The position numbers and the translations under genes were made by a program. A stretch of DNA of 64,000 nt from Actinoallomurus oryzae (lineage in GTDB: Bacteria; Actinomycetota; Actinomycetes; Streptosporangiales; Streptosporangiaceae). This document shows positions 33,216-41,654 of the stretch, one piece after another (positions within the stretch are counted from its first letter, which is position 1; each line of letters begins with the position of its first letter). Below the pieces are notes generated by a model. It did not search any database. It was not told where the DNA came from and saw only the letters and a program-made list of their open reading frames with translations. Location: contig NZ_BAABHF010000030.1 of assembly GCF_039541955.1 (NCBI RefSeq), positions 1 to 64,000 on the forward strand. The letters run 5' to 3'.

Positions 33216-34115
33216 TCAGGAGGCGGCGCCGTTGACCTTGGGGTCGGTGATGCCACCGTCGGAGATGCCCCACTTGTCGGTCAACTGCTTGTACGTGCCA
33301 TCGGTGATCAGGTCCTTGACCGCCTTCTGGATCGCGTCCCGCAGCTCGTTCTCGTTCTTGGGGATCGCGATGCCGTACGGCGCGGTGTCGTAGGCCTTGC
33401 CCGCGATGACGAACTTGCCGTTCGACTCCTTGGCCGCGTACGCGGCGACGGGGGAGTCGGCGAGCACGGCGTCGGCGCGTCCGTTGCCGAGCGCCAGGTT
33501 CGCGGCGTTCTGGTCGTCGAGGGAGACCTTCACCGGAGCCGGCTTGCCGCCCTGCTTGCACTTGTCCACGCGGGCGCCGGCGTCGGGCTTGGCGCTCGAC
33601 TTGGGCGTCAGCTCGTCCTCCTGCGTGGTGCCCTTCTCCACCGCGATCTTCTTGCCGCACAGCGACAGGTCGTCCGGCGAGAGCTTCAGCGGGTTGCCCG
33701 CCTTCACCATCAGGCCGGTGCCCGCGGTGAAGTAGGTCACGAAGTCGAAGCTCTGCTCCCGCTGCTTGTTGTCGGTGAAGGACGACAGGCTGATGTCGTA
33801 CTTCTTGCTCTGCAGCGCGGGGAGGATGTTGTCGAACTTGACGTCCTGGAACTCCGCCTGGACGCCGAGCTTCTTGGCGATCGCGCCGCCCAGGTCGATG
33901 TCGAAGCCGACGATCTGCCCGTTCTGCTTGAACTCGTTGGGCGCGTACGACGCGTCCGTGGCGATGACGATCTTGCCGTTCTTCTTGATCGTGTCGAGCG
34001 CGCTCTTCTTGCCCGGCGTGGTGGTCTTGGCGTTACACGCGGACAGCGCGAGGGCGCCTGCGATGACTGTGATGCCCAACGCGGTGCCGCGGCTGCGCAG
34101 AGGACCGGTGTGCAC
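33216..34115 (-). CDS. Amino-acid ABC transporter substrate-binding lipoprotein 1
   Basis: This 299-residue SBP_bac_3 protein has a lipobox ALALSAC. The body begins KIVIATDASYAPNEFKQNGQ and has VGFDIDLGGAIAKKLGV, typical of polar amino-acid binding proteins. It should be lipid-anchored outside and deliver substrate to the permease. The start is GTG at 34115 after AAGGAGG. An inverted repeat at 34141-34173 lies in its leader. It is strongly similar to the second binding protein just upstream, so the two arose by duplication. Confidence 0.88.
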   Translation of the reverse strand: MHTGPLRSRGTALGITVIAGALALSACNAKTTTPGKKSALDTIKKNGKIVIATDASYAPNEFKQNGQIVGFDIDLGGAIAKKLGVQAEFQDVKFDNILPALQSKKYDISLSSFTDNKQREQSFDFVTYFTAGTGLMVKAGNPLKLSPDDLSLCGKKIAVEKGTTQEDELTPKSSAKPDAGARVDKCKQGGKPAPVKVSLDDQNAANLALGNGRADAVLADSPVAAYAAKESNGKFVIAGKAYDTAPYGIAIPKNENELRDAIQKAVKDLITDGTYKQLTDKWGISDGGITDPKVNGAAS

Positions 34116-34140
34116 GGCGTCCTCCTTCAGTGGGGGGAAG

Positions 34141-34173
34141 ATGTCCCATGATGGCCAGATCAATGGGGGACAT
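34141..34173 (-). promoter_or_regulatory. Inverted repeat in the leader of binding protein 1
   Basis: atgtccc (34141-34147) pairs with gggacat (34167-34173), 25 bases before the start codon. It could be an operator or attenuator for the importer genes. A second small repeat, tcaag/cttga, lies at 34191-34212. Confidence 0.35.
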
Positions 34174-34228
34174 CTTGGCGTAACCCTGCCTCAAGTGGGA
34201 TTACTGGCTTGAAACAATCACGCAACGG

Positions 34229-35083
34229 CTACTCGGCGGCGTTGATCCGCGTATCGGGCACCGCGCCCGAGGTCAGGCCCCACTGCGTGGTCAGCCGCCG
34301 GTAGGTGCCGTCGGACATCAGCGTCTTCATCGCCTTGAAGATCGCGTCGCGCAGGTCGCTCGAGCGCTTGGGCACCGCGACGCCGTACAGGCCGGTCCGG
34401 TACGGGGAGCCGGCGCACTGGAGCCGGCCGCCCGACTCCTTCGCCCCGTAGACCGCCGAAGGCGAGTCGGTGAGAGAGGCGTCGGCCCGGCCCTTCGCGA
34501 GGGCCTCATTGGCGGCCACCTGGTCGTCGTAGGACAGCCGGATCGGGGCCGGCCGGCCGGCGCTGCGGCAGGCGTCGATCCGCGTGCCGGTGCCGGGCCG
34601 GGTCGCGTCCTTGCGGGAGAGCTCCTCCTCCTGGGTGGTGCCCTTCTCCACCGCGATCTTCTTGCCGCACAGGGACAGGCCGTCGGGCCGCAGACGCCGC
34701 GGGTTGCCCTTGGGGACCAGGAGCATCGTGCCCGCCGAGAAGTAGGTGACGAAGTCGAACCTGCTCTCGCGCTCGCGCGTGTCGGTGAAGGAGGAGAGGC
34801 TGATGTCGTACTTGCCCTCGTCGAGGGCCTGCAGGATGGTGTCGAACCGCACGTCCTGGAACTCCGCCCGCACGCCGAGCTTGCGGGCGAGGGCGTTGCC
34901 GAGATCGACGTCGAACCCCACGATCTGGTCACCGCGCTTGAATTCGTTCGGCGGATAAAGGGCGTCCGTGGCGATGAGGATTCTTCCCGCCCGCTGGATT
35001 CTGCCGAGGGCGCCGGTCGAGGTGTTCCGGCAGGCGCCGGTGGCGGGGACTCCGAGCAGGGCGATGAAGGCCGCCGCGGCCAC
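34229..35083 (-). CDS. Amino-acid ABC transporter substrate-binding protein 2
   Basis: This 284-residue protein is a paralogue of binding protein 1, with the same order of motifs (LIATDALYPPNEF, VGFDVDLGNALARKLGV, SLCGKKIAVEKGTTQEEEL). The GTG start at 35083 leaves a short hydrophobic leader without positive charges. In frame upstream is CTG at 35110 preceded by AGGAG, which would give the basic n-region FARPIVRRV. The true start may thus be this CTG. The lipobox (ATGAC) is imperfect. Having two binding proteins widens the substrate range of one importer. Confidence 0.85.
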   Translation of the reverse strand: MAAAAFIALLGVPATGACRNTSTGALGRIQRAGRILIATDALYPPNEFKRGDQIVGFDVDLGNALARKLGVRAEFQDVRFDTILQALDEGKYDISLSSFTDTRERESRFDFVTYFSAGTMLLVPKGNPRRLRPDGLSLCGKKIAVEKGTTQEEELSRKDATRPGTGTRIDACRSAGRPAPIRLSYDDQVAANEALAKGRADASLTDSPSAVYGAKESGGRLQCAGSPYRTGLYGVAVPKRSSDLRDAIFKAMKTLMSDGTYRRLTTQWGLTSGAVPDTRINAAE

Positions 35084-35408
35084 GCGGCGGACGATGGGCC
35101 GGGCAAACAGAGCGTTCTCCTGGGGGCGGAGGTTGGGCGCGTACAGGTAAGGGGCTTAGGTGGCATGTGTGACGGGCACGCTCTAAGCGGGACCAACAAT
35201 GGCATAAACCCTTTACGGACGGGTCCCAATGGCACGGCGCGCCGCCGTGTTCGGGGGTGGTACGGTCCCCCGCCTGGGGTTCGCCGGGTGATGTGGTTCA
35301 ATCGGTGAACGGGTGACCCCCGTACACCGAGAGACGTCCGCGCCGCCCGTTGACCCAGGGATGACAAGGATGTCTGCCCGTATTTGTCACGAAATAGCAG
35401 GGGTCGCT
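35084..35408. other. Divergent region between binding protein 2 and malic enzyme
   Basis: This gap of about 325 bases holds promoters for both directions. A gggacc/ggtccc inverted repeat and two aatggca copies lie around 35190-35235. No gene is supported. Confidence 0.45.
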
Positions 35409-36626
35409 GTGGCTGCCAAGCCCGATCAACCTAAGCCTGACCAACCCAAGCCTGATCAATCCGAGCGTGACTACGACGCCGATCCGGCCTTCGCGCTGCA
35501 CCGAGGAGGCAAGCTCGAGGTGCGCTCGACCGTTTCGGTCCGCGACCGGGACGATCTCTCACTCGCCTACACGCCCGGCGTCGCCCGCGTCTGTACGGCG
35601 ATCGCCGACGAACCCGACCTCGTGCACGACTACACCTGGGTCTCCAAAGTCGTGGCCGTCGTCACCGACGGCACCGCCGTACTCGGCCTCGGCGACATCG
35701 GCCCCGCCGCGGCCATGCCCGTGATGGAGGGCAAGTCGCTGCTGTTCAAGGAGTTCGGCGGGGTGGACTCCGTGCCGATCTGCCTCGACTGCACCGACGC
35801 CGACGACCTCGTCGAGACGGTGATCCGGCTCGCGCCGAGCTTCGGCGGCATCAACCTGGAGGACATCAGCGCGCCGCGCTGCTTCGAGATCGAGGACCGC
35901 CTGCGGGCCGCGCTCGACATCCCGGTCTTCCACGACGACCAGCACGGCACCGCGATCGTGGCGCTCGCCGCGCTGCGCAACGCCTCCCGCCTGACCGGCA
36001 AGCCGCTGTCGTCGATGCGCGCCGTCGTGGCCGGAGCCGGCGCCTCCGGCGTCGCCGTCACCCGGATCCTGCTGGAGGCCGGCATCGGCGACATCGCCGT
36101 CTCCGACAGCAAGGGGCTCATCTACGACGGCCGCGACGGCCTCAACCCGATCAAGCAGAAGCTCGCCCGCGACACCAACCGCGCGCAGCTCAAGGGCTCC
36201 ACCGAAGACGCCTTGGTCGGCGCCGACGTCTTCATCGGGCTTTCCGGCGGCACCATCCGCGAGGACTGCGTGGACGCGATGGCCGACGACGCCATCGTGT
36301 TCGCCCTGTCCAACCCCGACCCGGAGATCCACCCGGAGGTCGCCCGCCGCCACGCGCGTGTCGTCGCCACCGGGCGGAGCGACTTCCCGAACCAGATCAA
36401 CAACGTGCTGGCCTTCCCGGGAGTGTTCCGCGGCGCCCTCGACGTACGGGCCCACTCGATCACCGAGGGCATGAAGCTGGCGGCCGCCACCGCCCTGGCG
36501 GACGTGGTCGGCGACGAGCTGGCGGAGGACTTCATCATCCCGAGCCCGTTCGACGAGCGCGTGGCCCCCGCGGTGACCAAGGCGGTCGCCGACCAGGCCC
36601 GCGCGGAGGGCGTCGCCCGCCTGTAG
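35409..36626 (+). CDS. NAD(P)-dependent malic enzyme
   Basis: This 405-residue enzyme decarboxylates malate to pyruvate. Visible signatures are TVSVRDRDDLSLAYTPGVAR, GGINLEDISAPRCFEIE, FHDDQHGTAIV and the nucleotide loop GAGASGVAV near residue 215. It is the short bacterial type without a phosphotransacetylase domain. GTG at 35409 is chosen because AGGGG lies 5 bases upstream. The N-terminus has three KPDQP-like repeats. A 15-bp hairpin follows the gene. Confidence 0.88.
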   Translation: MAAKPDQPKPDQPKPDQSERDYDADPAFALHRGGKLEVRSTVSVRDRDDLSLAYTPGVARVCTAIADEPDLVHDYTWVSKVVAVVTDGTAVLGLGDIGPAAAMPVMEGKSLLFKEFGGVDSVPICLDCTDADDLVETVIRLAPSFGGINLEDISAPRCFEIEDRLRAALDIPVFHDDQHGTAIVALAALRNASRLTGKPLSSMRAVVAGAGASGVAVTRILLEAGIGDIAVSDSKGLIYDGRDGLNPIKQKLARDTNRAQLKGSTEDALVGADVFIGLSGGTIREDCVDAMADDAIVFALSNPDPEIHPEVARRHARVVATGRSDFPNQINNVLAFPGVFRGALDVRAHSITEGMKLAAATALADVVGDELAEDFIIPSPFDERVAPAVTKAVADQARAEGVARL

Positions 36627-36640
36627 CCGTCCGGCACTGG

Positions 36641-36678
36641 ACACGGTCCGTACTCCGATTCGAGAGTACGGACCGTGT
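36641..36678 (+). terminator. Strong terminator of the malic enzyme gene
   Basis: The 15-bp arms acacggtccgtactc and gagtacggaccgtgt are perfect around an 8-base loop, followed by ttt. Confidence 0.85.
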
Positions 36679-36750
36679 TTCGATGGAGCACGGATGCGAG
36701 TTCATCACCGCGGCCGGGACTTCGCGAGGCTCCGCGGATTGCGGTACCGA

Positions 36751-36763
36751 CACCCCCTTGGGT
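36751..36763. promoter_or_regulatory. ACCC-N4-GGGT motif, copy 2
   Basis: CACCCCCTTGGGT is identical to the motif at 1935-1947 and lies 41 bases upstream of the dehydrogenase start. Confidence 0.3.
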
Positions 36764-36804
36764 AGGGCGCGGCGGCCGGGGGGTCGTGAACTACAGTGCG
36801 GATC

Positions 36805-37773
36805 ATGTTCGCCGTCACCGCAGCACGCATCGATGCCGACAACCCGCTGAACGGTCTGGAGCACGGGGAGCGCCCCGAGCCCACGGTGCCCGAGGGCTGG
36901 ACGACCGTGACCGTCAAGGCCACCGCGCTCAACCACCACGACGTCTGGACGCTCCGCGGCGTCGGAATACGAGAGGACCGGTTGCCGATCATTCTCGGCT
37001 GCGACGCGGCCGGGGTCGACGAGGACGGCAACGAGGTGATCGTCCACTCGGTGATCGGCGACCCGGAGCGCGGCGGGGGAGATGAGACGCTCGACCCGAA
37101 ACGGTCGCTGCTGTCGGAGACCTACGACGGGACGTTCGCCGAGAAGGTCGCCGTTCCCCGGCGCAACCTCGTGCCCAAGCCCGCCTCCCTGTCGTTCGAA
37201 GAGGCGGCCTGCCTGCCCACCGCGTGGCTGACCGCGTACCGCATGCTGTTCGGCAAGGCCGGGCTGGAGCCCGGATCGACCATTCTCGTGCAGGGCGCGG
37301 GCGGCGGCGTCGCGACGGCCGCGATCGCGCTGGGTTCGGCGGCCGGCTACCGCGTGTGGGCCACGAGCCGCAGCGGCGACAAGCGCGAGCGGGCGCTCCA
37401 GCTCGGCGCGGACCAGGCGTTCGAGACCGGCGCCCGGTTGCCCGAGCGCGTGGACGCGGTCATCGAGACGGTCGGCGAGGCCACGTGGAGCCACTCGCTG
37501 AAGTCGCTGCGCCCCGGCGGCCGCATCGTCGTCTCCGGCGCGACCAGCGGCCAGGTGCCCCCGGCCGAGCTCAACCGCGTGTTCTTCCTGCAGCTCTCGG
37601 TGGTGGGCTCGACCATGGGCACCCGCGACCAGCTCGTACGGCTCGCCCGCTTCCTCGACGTCACCGGCGTACGCCCGAAGATCGACCGCGTCCTGCCGCT
37701 GTCCGAGGCCCGCGACGGCTTCGCCGCGATGGCCGAGGGCGACCTCTTCGGAAAGATCGTCTTCACGCCCTAG
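36805..37773 (+). CDS. MDR-family zinc-binding-type dehydrogenase (quinone reductase-like)
   Basis: This 322-residue member of the medium-chain dehydrogenase family has the early GWTTVTVKATALNHHDVW segment and the nucleotide loop VQGAGGGVATAAIALG near residue 160. The four-cysteine structural zinc lobe is absent, so a quinone-oxidoreductase or alkenal-reductase-like role is more likely than a classic alcohol dehydrogenase. ATG at 36805 is chosen; GTG at 36796 is possible. Its TAG stop lies in a CTAG shared with the stop of the opposite gene. Confidence 0.82.
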   Translation: MFAVTAARIDADNPLNGLEHGERPEPTVPEGWTTVTVKATALNHHDVWTLRGVGIREDRLPIILGCDAAGVDEDGNEVIVHSVIGDPERGGGDETLDPKRSLLSETYDGTFAEKVAVPRRNLVPKPASLSFEEAACLPTAWLTAYRMLFGKAGLEPGSTILVQGAGGGVATAAIALGSAAGYRVWATSRSGDKRERALQLGADQAFETGARLPERVDAVIETVGEATWSHSLKSLRPGGRIVVSGATSGQVPPAELNRVFFLQLSVVGSTMGTRDQLVRLARFLDVTGVRPKIDRVLPLSEARDGFAAMAEGDLFGKIVFTP

Positions 37774-39422
37774 CCCAGGGCGTACACGCTCGGGGTGCCG
37801 GTCACGGTCGTCAGCGAGATGCCGAAGAGCCGGGTGCCGTCCCAGTACAGGCGGCTCGTCCTGGGCTTCTGGATGAAGTCGCGGGAGTACGCGGGGCCCA
37901 TCGGCGTCGCCTTGCCGTCGGCGGCGGCGAGCCGGAACACCCGCGGTGGGTTTTCGTACGTGCCGTTCGTCATCGCGATGACCCCGTCCTTGCCGAACGT
38001 CACCGGCACGCTGGTCACCTTCCCGCCGAGCGATTTCGCCCAGCGCTCGCGGCCGGTCGCGAGGTCGAAGGCGACGATCTTGTTCGTCTCGCGCAGACTG
38101 CTGACGGCCGTCTCCTTGGTCTCCACCACGAGCGTGTCGGAGGAGACGGCCGCGTGGATGAGCATGTGGCTCGCCAGGCCGGAGTAGGGACTCAGGTCGA
38201 GGGTTCCCGCGGCGTCCTTCTGCGGGATGGTCGCCCTGACCTGGAACGCGTCGTCGAGTGTGATGAGCGCGCCGTTGTCGACCGGGCCGCCGCTCAGCAC
38301 GACCGGCTGGGCGGACACCAGCCGGAAGGTGGCGGTATCCATGCTCGCGGGGATGGTGACGGGGGCCTTCTTGGCGATCGTTCCGTTGGCCGGCGACACC
38401 TGCGCGACCGTCACGGTGTGGTCCGAGCCGAGGCAGTCGAAGAGCACCGTCGCGGTGTTCGTGCCCGGCAGCAGGTCGTTGACGAAACAGTCGCCGCCGG
38501 CCGCCTTCGGGCCGAGCCGCCAGCGCTGGTGCCCGGACAGGTCGTAGCCGGTGAGGCTACCGCCGTACTCGATCACCGCGGTGCCGGCGATGACCTCGGC
38601 TGACATGGTGTTGTCGCCGAGGCTCGTGCCGGACTGCAGCGTGCCCTGCCCGCGCGTCCGGCCGGTGGCGAGGTCGACCAGAGCGAATCCCTCGCACTTG
38701 GTGACGGTGCCGCCGCTGCCGGCGCCGAACCCGATCACGCCCACGTTGCCGGCGGTCGTCGTGCTCACGCCGCAGATGAGCGACGCGCCGCCGGCGGGGA
38801 GCGGTGGGGAGGGCAGCTGCCAGCGTCGCCGCCCGGTACGGGCGTCGTACGCGACGAGCCCCCGCGGCGCGACGGTGACGGTCAGGTCGGCGGTGTGCCA
38901 GCCGCCGAGGAAGCTGAGGCCGAGAGCGTTCTGCGGCGCGTCCTGGCTCTGCCAGAGCACTTTGCCCTTCAGCGGCCCGCCCGACGCGGCCGTTCCGCCG
39001 GAGGCCCGGCCGAAGACCGCGTAGCCGCCGACTCCGATGCCCACCACGACGACGACGGCGATGACCACGGCGATGAGCCGCCCGGCTCCGCCCTTCTTCG
39101 CGCGGGGAGCAGGGCCGCCGGGTCCGCCCGGCCCGTACGGCATCTTCGCGCCGGGTCCGTACGGTGCTTGGGCTCCGGGTCCGTACGATCCCGGCTGAGG
39201 TCCCCACGGACCCTGGGGAGGGCCCCACGGACTCTGGGCCGCACCCGGGCCGTACCCACCGGGCTGCTGTGCGCCCGGACCGTCGCCCGCCCGGCGGGGG
39301 CCGGACGCCTCCTCGGCCGGGCTCCAGGCCTGCGTCGCCTCATATCCCGGCGAGGGCGACGAAGGGGGCTGCCGGCGGCCGTCAGGGCCGCCTTCTTCCG
39401 GACGCTGCGGCTCGGGTGACAT
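37770..39422 (-). CDS. Membrane-anchored PQQ-like beta-propeller protein
   Basis: This 550-residue protein has a Pro/Gly/Tyr-rich cytosolic N-terminus (to about residue 112), one membrane helix (RLIAVVIAVVVVVGIGVGGYA), and an external domain with propeller-like strands (GLVAYDARTGRRRWQLP, IVAFDLATGRERWAKSL). The repeats resemble PQQ-binding-like quinoprotein repeats, but no catalytic residues are evident. Similar proteins in actinobacteria have no known role. ATG at 39422 is chosen; GTG at 39425 is equal. It converges on the MDR gene. Confidence 0.75.
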   Translation of the reverse strand: MSPEPQRPEEGGPDGRRQPPSSPSPGYEATQAWSPAEEASGPRRAGDGPGAQQPGGYGPGAAQSPWGPPQGPWGPQPGSYGPGAQAPYGPGAKMPYGPGGPGGPAPRAKKGGAGRLIAVVIAVVVVVGIGVGGYAVFGRASGGTAASGGPLKGKVLWQSQDAPQNALGLSFLGGWHTADLTVTVAPRGLVAYDARTGRRRWQLPSPPLPAGGASLICGVSTTTAGNVGVIGFGAGSGGTVTKCEGFALVDLATGRTRGQGTLQSGTSLGDNTMSAEVIAGTAVIEYGGSLTGYDLSGHQRWRLGPKAAGGDCFVNDLLPGTNTATVLFDCLGSDHTVTVAQVSPANGTIAKKAPVTIPASMDTATFRLVSAQPVVLSGGPVDNGALITLDDAFQVRATIPQKDAAGTLDLSPYSGLASHMLIHAAVSSDTLVVETKETAVSSLRETNKIVAFDLATGRERWAKSLGGKVTSVPVTFGKDGVIAMTNGTYENPPRVFRLAAADGKATPMGPAYSRDFIQKPRTSRLYWDGTRLFGISLTTVTGTPSVYALG

Positions 39423-39568
39423 CACGGGCGAAGGCCTCTCAACACACGGGGCGGGTGGCCGCCTGGGTGGCAGTGCTCACTCTGACGCGCGGAACGCGCC
39501 GGGCGTTCCGGCGCGATGACACGCCCGCGTACGTCCCGGCGGTGCGCGGTCACCCCACCCGCCGCGCC

Positions 39569-40288
39569 CTACTGCCGCGGAGGGAAGATCTCGGTGCGGA
39601 GGCGTTCGGAGGTCTCGGCGAGCAGCTCGCGGGTCCGGGCGAGCTGCTCATCGCTCACGCCCTCGCGCGCGGCGGCGCGGGCCTCCTCGACGAAGCGGCG
39701 GAGCGTACGATCCAGCTTGACGCGGGCCGCGTCGTCCGGGGTGCCGGTGGCGGTGGCCCAGGCGTCCTCCCAGGTGTGCCGCCACTCTTCCTTCAGCGCA
39801 CGCTTGTGGTGCTTCCACTGCTCCTTCTGGCGCTGCCACTCGTCCTTCTGCCGCTGCGTGGTGGCCTTGAGGTTCTGCGTCGCGCCGGCCGGGCCCTGCT
39901 TGCGCATCTCGCGCGCGGCCTGGGTCAGCTCCTCGCGCAGCGAGCGTACGGTGTCGCGGACGTCCTCCTGCACCTCGCGGGCGATGTCGCGGACCGACTC
40001 GGTCAGCTCCTCTTCCAGCTCGGCGAGCTCGTCCATGCGCCGTTCGAGTTCGGCGCGGCCCGCGTCGGTCAGCCGGTAGACCTTCTTGCCCTTGACGACC
40101 TCGTGGGTGACGAGCCCTTCCTCCTCCAGCCGGGCGAGCCGGGGGTAGATGGTGCCGGGCGAGGGAGAGTAGACGCCGAGGAAGCGGTCCTGGAGCAGCC
40201 GGATGACCTCATAGCCGTGCCGCGGGCTCTCTTCGAGCAGCTTCAGCAGGTACAGCCTCAGCCGGCCATGGCCGAACACCGGACTCAT
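39569..40288 (-). CDS. PadR-family transcriptional regulator
   Basis: This 239-residue regulator has a PadR winged helix at residues about 8-80 (YLLKLLEESPRHGYEVIRLL, SPGTIYPRLARLEEEGLV). A long charged coiled-coil follows, unusually rich in Arg, Glu and Lys (QRQKDEWQRQKEQWKHHK). PadR proteins are repressors released by ligands or stress. It overlaps the DUF4097 gene by 4 bases and so is probably read from the promoter that carries two PadR-like sites at 41146-41188, which would give autoregulation. Confidence 0.88.
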   Translation of the reverse strand: MSPVFGHGRLRLYLLKLLEESPRHGYEVIRLLQDRFLGVYSPSPGTIYPRLARLEEEGLVTHEVVKGKKVYRLTDAGRAELERRMDELAELEEELTESVRDIAREVQEDVRDTVRSLREELTQAAREMRKQGPAGATQNLKATTQRQKDEWQRQKEQWKHHKRALKEEWRHTWEDAWATATGTPDDAARVKLDRTLRRFVEEARAAAREGVSDEQLARTRELLAETSERLRTEIFPPRQ

Positions 40289-41112
40289 CGGTCGTGTGCT
40301 CCTTCTCGCTTCAGTGCATCGGGATCGGGACGGCTCAACAGGGTGATCGCGCCGGAGACCGAGTTGACGTTGAGGGAGGCCGCTCCGCCGCCGAGCGTAC
40401 CGCTGATGCTCTTGCCGACCGGGGGATCCTGCCGGCTGAGGCCGTCGAACGCCGCGTCGATCCGGCCGCTCATGGACAGCAGCGAGACCTTGGCGGAGGT
40501 GGACGCCGGCAGGCGCATGGTCACCTCACCGGACACGGTCCGGAGCTGCACGCCGGCGCCGTCGCGGAGGTCGACGTCGGTGGTGATCCGCCCGCTCACG
40601 GAGTGGGCGCTCAGCCGGTCGACCGTGCCGCGGGCGAGGGCCAGGTCGCCGGACATGGAGTTGAAGGTCATCGAACCGTCGACGCCGTGCGCCTCGACCG
40701 CGCCGGTCGCGGTGTTGGCGTCGATCGAGCCGGTCACGCCGTCGAGCGTCACGTCGCCCGAGGCGGTCTTGACCGACACACGCCCCGACATGCCGTTGAC
40801 GACGGCGTTCGCGGTGACCAGGTTGAGGGTGACCGGGCAGTCCGCCGGCACCGTGATGGTGATCGCGGTGTGCCCGCGGGTGTTCTGGAGCCAGCGGAAG
40901 ACGCCCTCGATCCCGCTCTGCTTCTGGCTGATGCTCAGCATGCCCGCCTCGTGCGCGACCTCGAGCGGGTGGCCGGAGACCTCGCTCACGTGCAGGGCGG
41001 GGCGGTCGCTGGTCGGCAGCACGGAGACGGTGCCCGCCACGATGTTCGCCTTGAGGGCGACCACTCCGTCAAAGTCGATCTTCGTCGGCTCCTCGACCGT
41101 CCAGCGTGCCAT
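40285..41112 (-). CDS. DUF4097 beta-helix protein
   Basis: This 275-residue protein has a repetitive pattern of short strands (TVSVLPTSDRPALHV, SGRVSVKTASGDVTLDGVTG, SVSGRITTDV, TVSGEVTMRL, SMSGRIDAAF). This is typical of DUF4097, a right-handed beta-helix fold often linked to envelope stress. No signal peptide is seen. It is the first gene of a two-gene operon with padR (ATGA overlap). Two operator-like sites lie 34-76 bases upstream. Confidence 0.85.
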   Translation of the reverse strand: MARWTVEEPTKIDFDGVVALKANIVAGTVSVLPTSDRPALHVSEVSGHPLEVAHEAGMLSISQKQSGIEGVFRWLQNTRGHTAITITVPADCPVTLNLVTANAVVNGMSGRVSVKTASGDVTLDGVTGSIDANTATGAVEAHGVDGSMTFNSMSGDLALARGTVDRLSAHSVSGRITTDVDLRDGAGVQLRTVSGEVTMRLPASTSAKVSLLSMSGRIDAAFDGLSRQDPPVGKSISGTLGGGAASLNVNSVSGAITLLSRPDPDALKREGAHDR

Positions 41113-41145
41113 GAGCCTCTTCCCTTCCGTCGGAACGCTATGGAA

Positions 41146-41188
41146 ACAAGATATGTCGCGTTTTACGAAAGTTCAAGATGTATCGCGT
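41146..41188. promoter_or_regulatory. PadR-type operators, sites B1 and B2
   Basis: Site B1 has GATATGTC at 41150-41157 and B2 has GATGTATC at 41177-41184. Both are preceded by CAA and followed by GCGTTT. Their spacing of 27 bases places them on a similar helix face within half a turn. They lie just upstream of the DUF4097-padR operon. Confidence 0.55.
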
Positions 41189-41247
41189 TTCGGCCTCGAG
41201 GGTGGCCGGATGCCGATCAAGGCTTGCGGGGAAGCACAACAAACCAG

Positions 41248-41300
41248 GACTGACCGCCGTCCAATGCGGAGCGCAGCGGGGCATCGGACGGCGGTCAGTC
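41248..41300 (-). terminator. Terminator overlapping the DUF6104 stop codon
   Basis: The 15-bp arms 41248-41262 and 41286-41300 are perfect with a 23-base loop. The right arm covers the stop codon at 41295-41297, so the stem starts within the last codons of the gene. Confidence 0.65.
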
Positions 41301-41474
41301 GTCGTCTTCGTCGGCGAGGCGGGCCAGCCAGGTCGCGAGGCGCTCGACCGGCGTCTCGAACTCGGGGTTCAGGTCGACGAACTCCCGGAGCCGGTCGGCC
41401 ATCCATGCGAGCGAGACCTCTTCCTCACCACGGCGTTCGGCGAGTTCCTCGATACCTCGATCGGTGAAGTACAT
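41295..41474 (-). CDS. DUF6104 family small protein
   Basis: This 59-residue acidic protein reads MYFTDRGIEELAERRGEEEV, then has WMADRLREFVDLNPEFETP and a DEDDD end. It matches the wording of the small actinobacterial DUF6104 family, of unknown function, often found near padR or kgd genes. ATG at 41474 is fixed by the family N-terminus. It sits between kgd and the DUF4097-padR operon, isolated by terminators on both sides. Confidence 0.8.
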   Translation of the reverse strand: MYFTDRGIEELAERRGEEEVSLAWMADRLREFVDLNPEFETPVERLATWLARLADEDDD

Positions 41475-41535
41475 GCGTCCACGTTCGCAATCGTCAGGTG
41501 GTGGTCTGGACGGCGCCCAAGGTAGCAGCGGTATG

Positions 41536-41573
41536 CGCCGCGGCCCCGCACCGGTCGGTGCGGGGCCGCGGCG
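41536..41573 (-). terminator. Very strong terminator of kgd
   Basis: 17-bp perfect arms (41536-41552 and 41557-41573) with a ggtc loop lie 82 bases beyond the kgd stop. Confidence 0.85.
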
Positions 41574-41654
41574 AGGACCTTGGGGCAGGCCGGAGACCGC
41601 ACGGAGACCCTCATTCCGCTCGCGACGGGCGAGGGCTCCGGGCGGTCCGATCTC

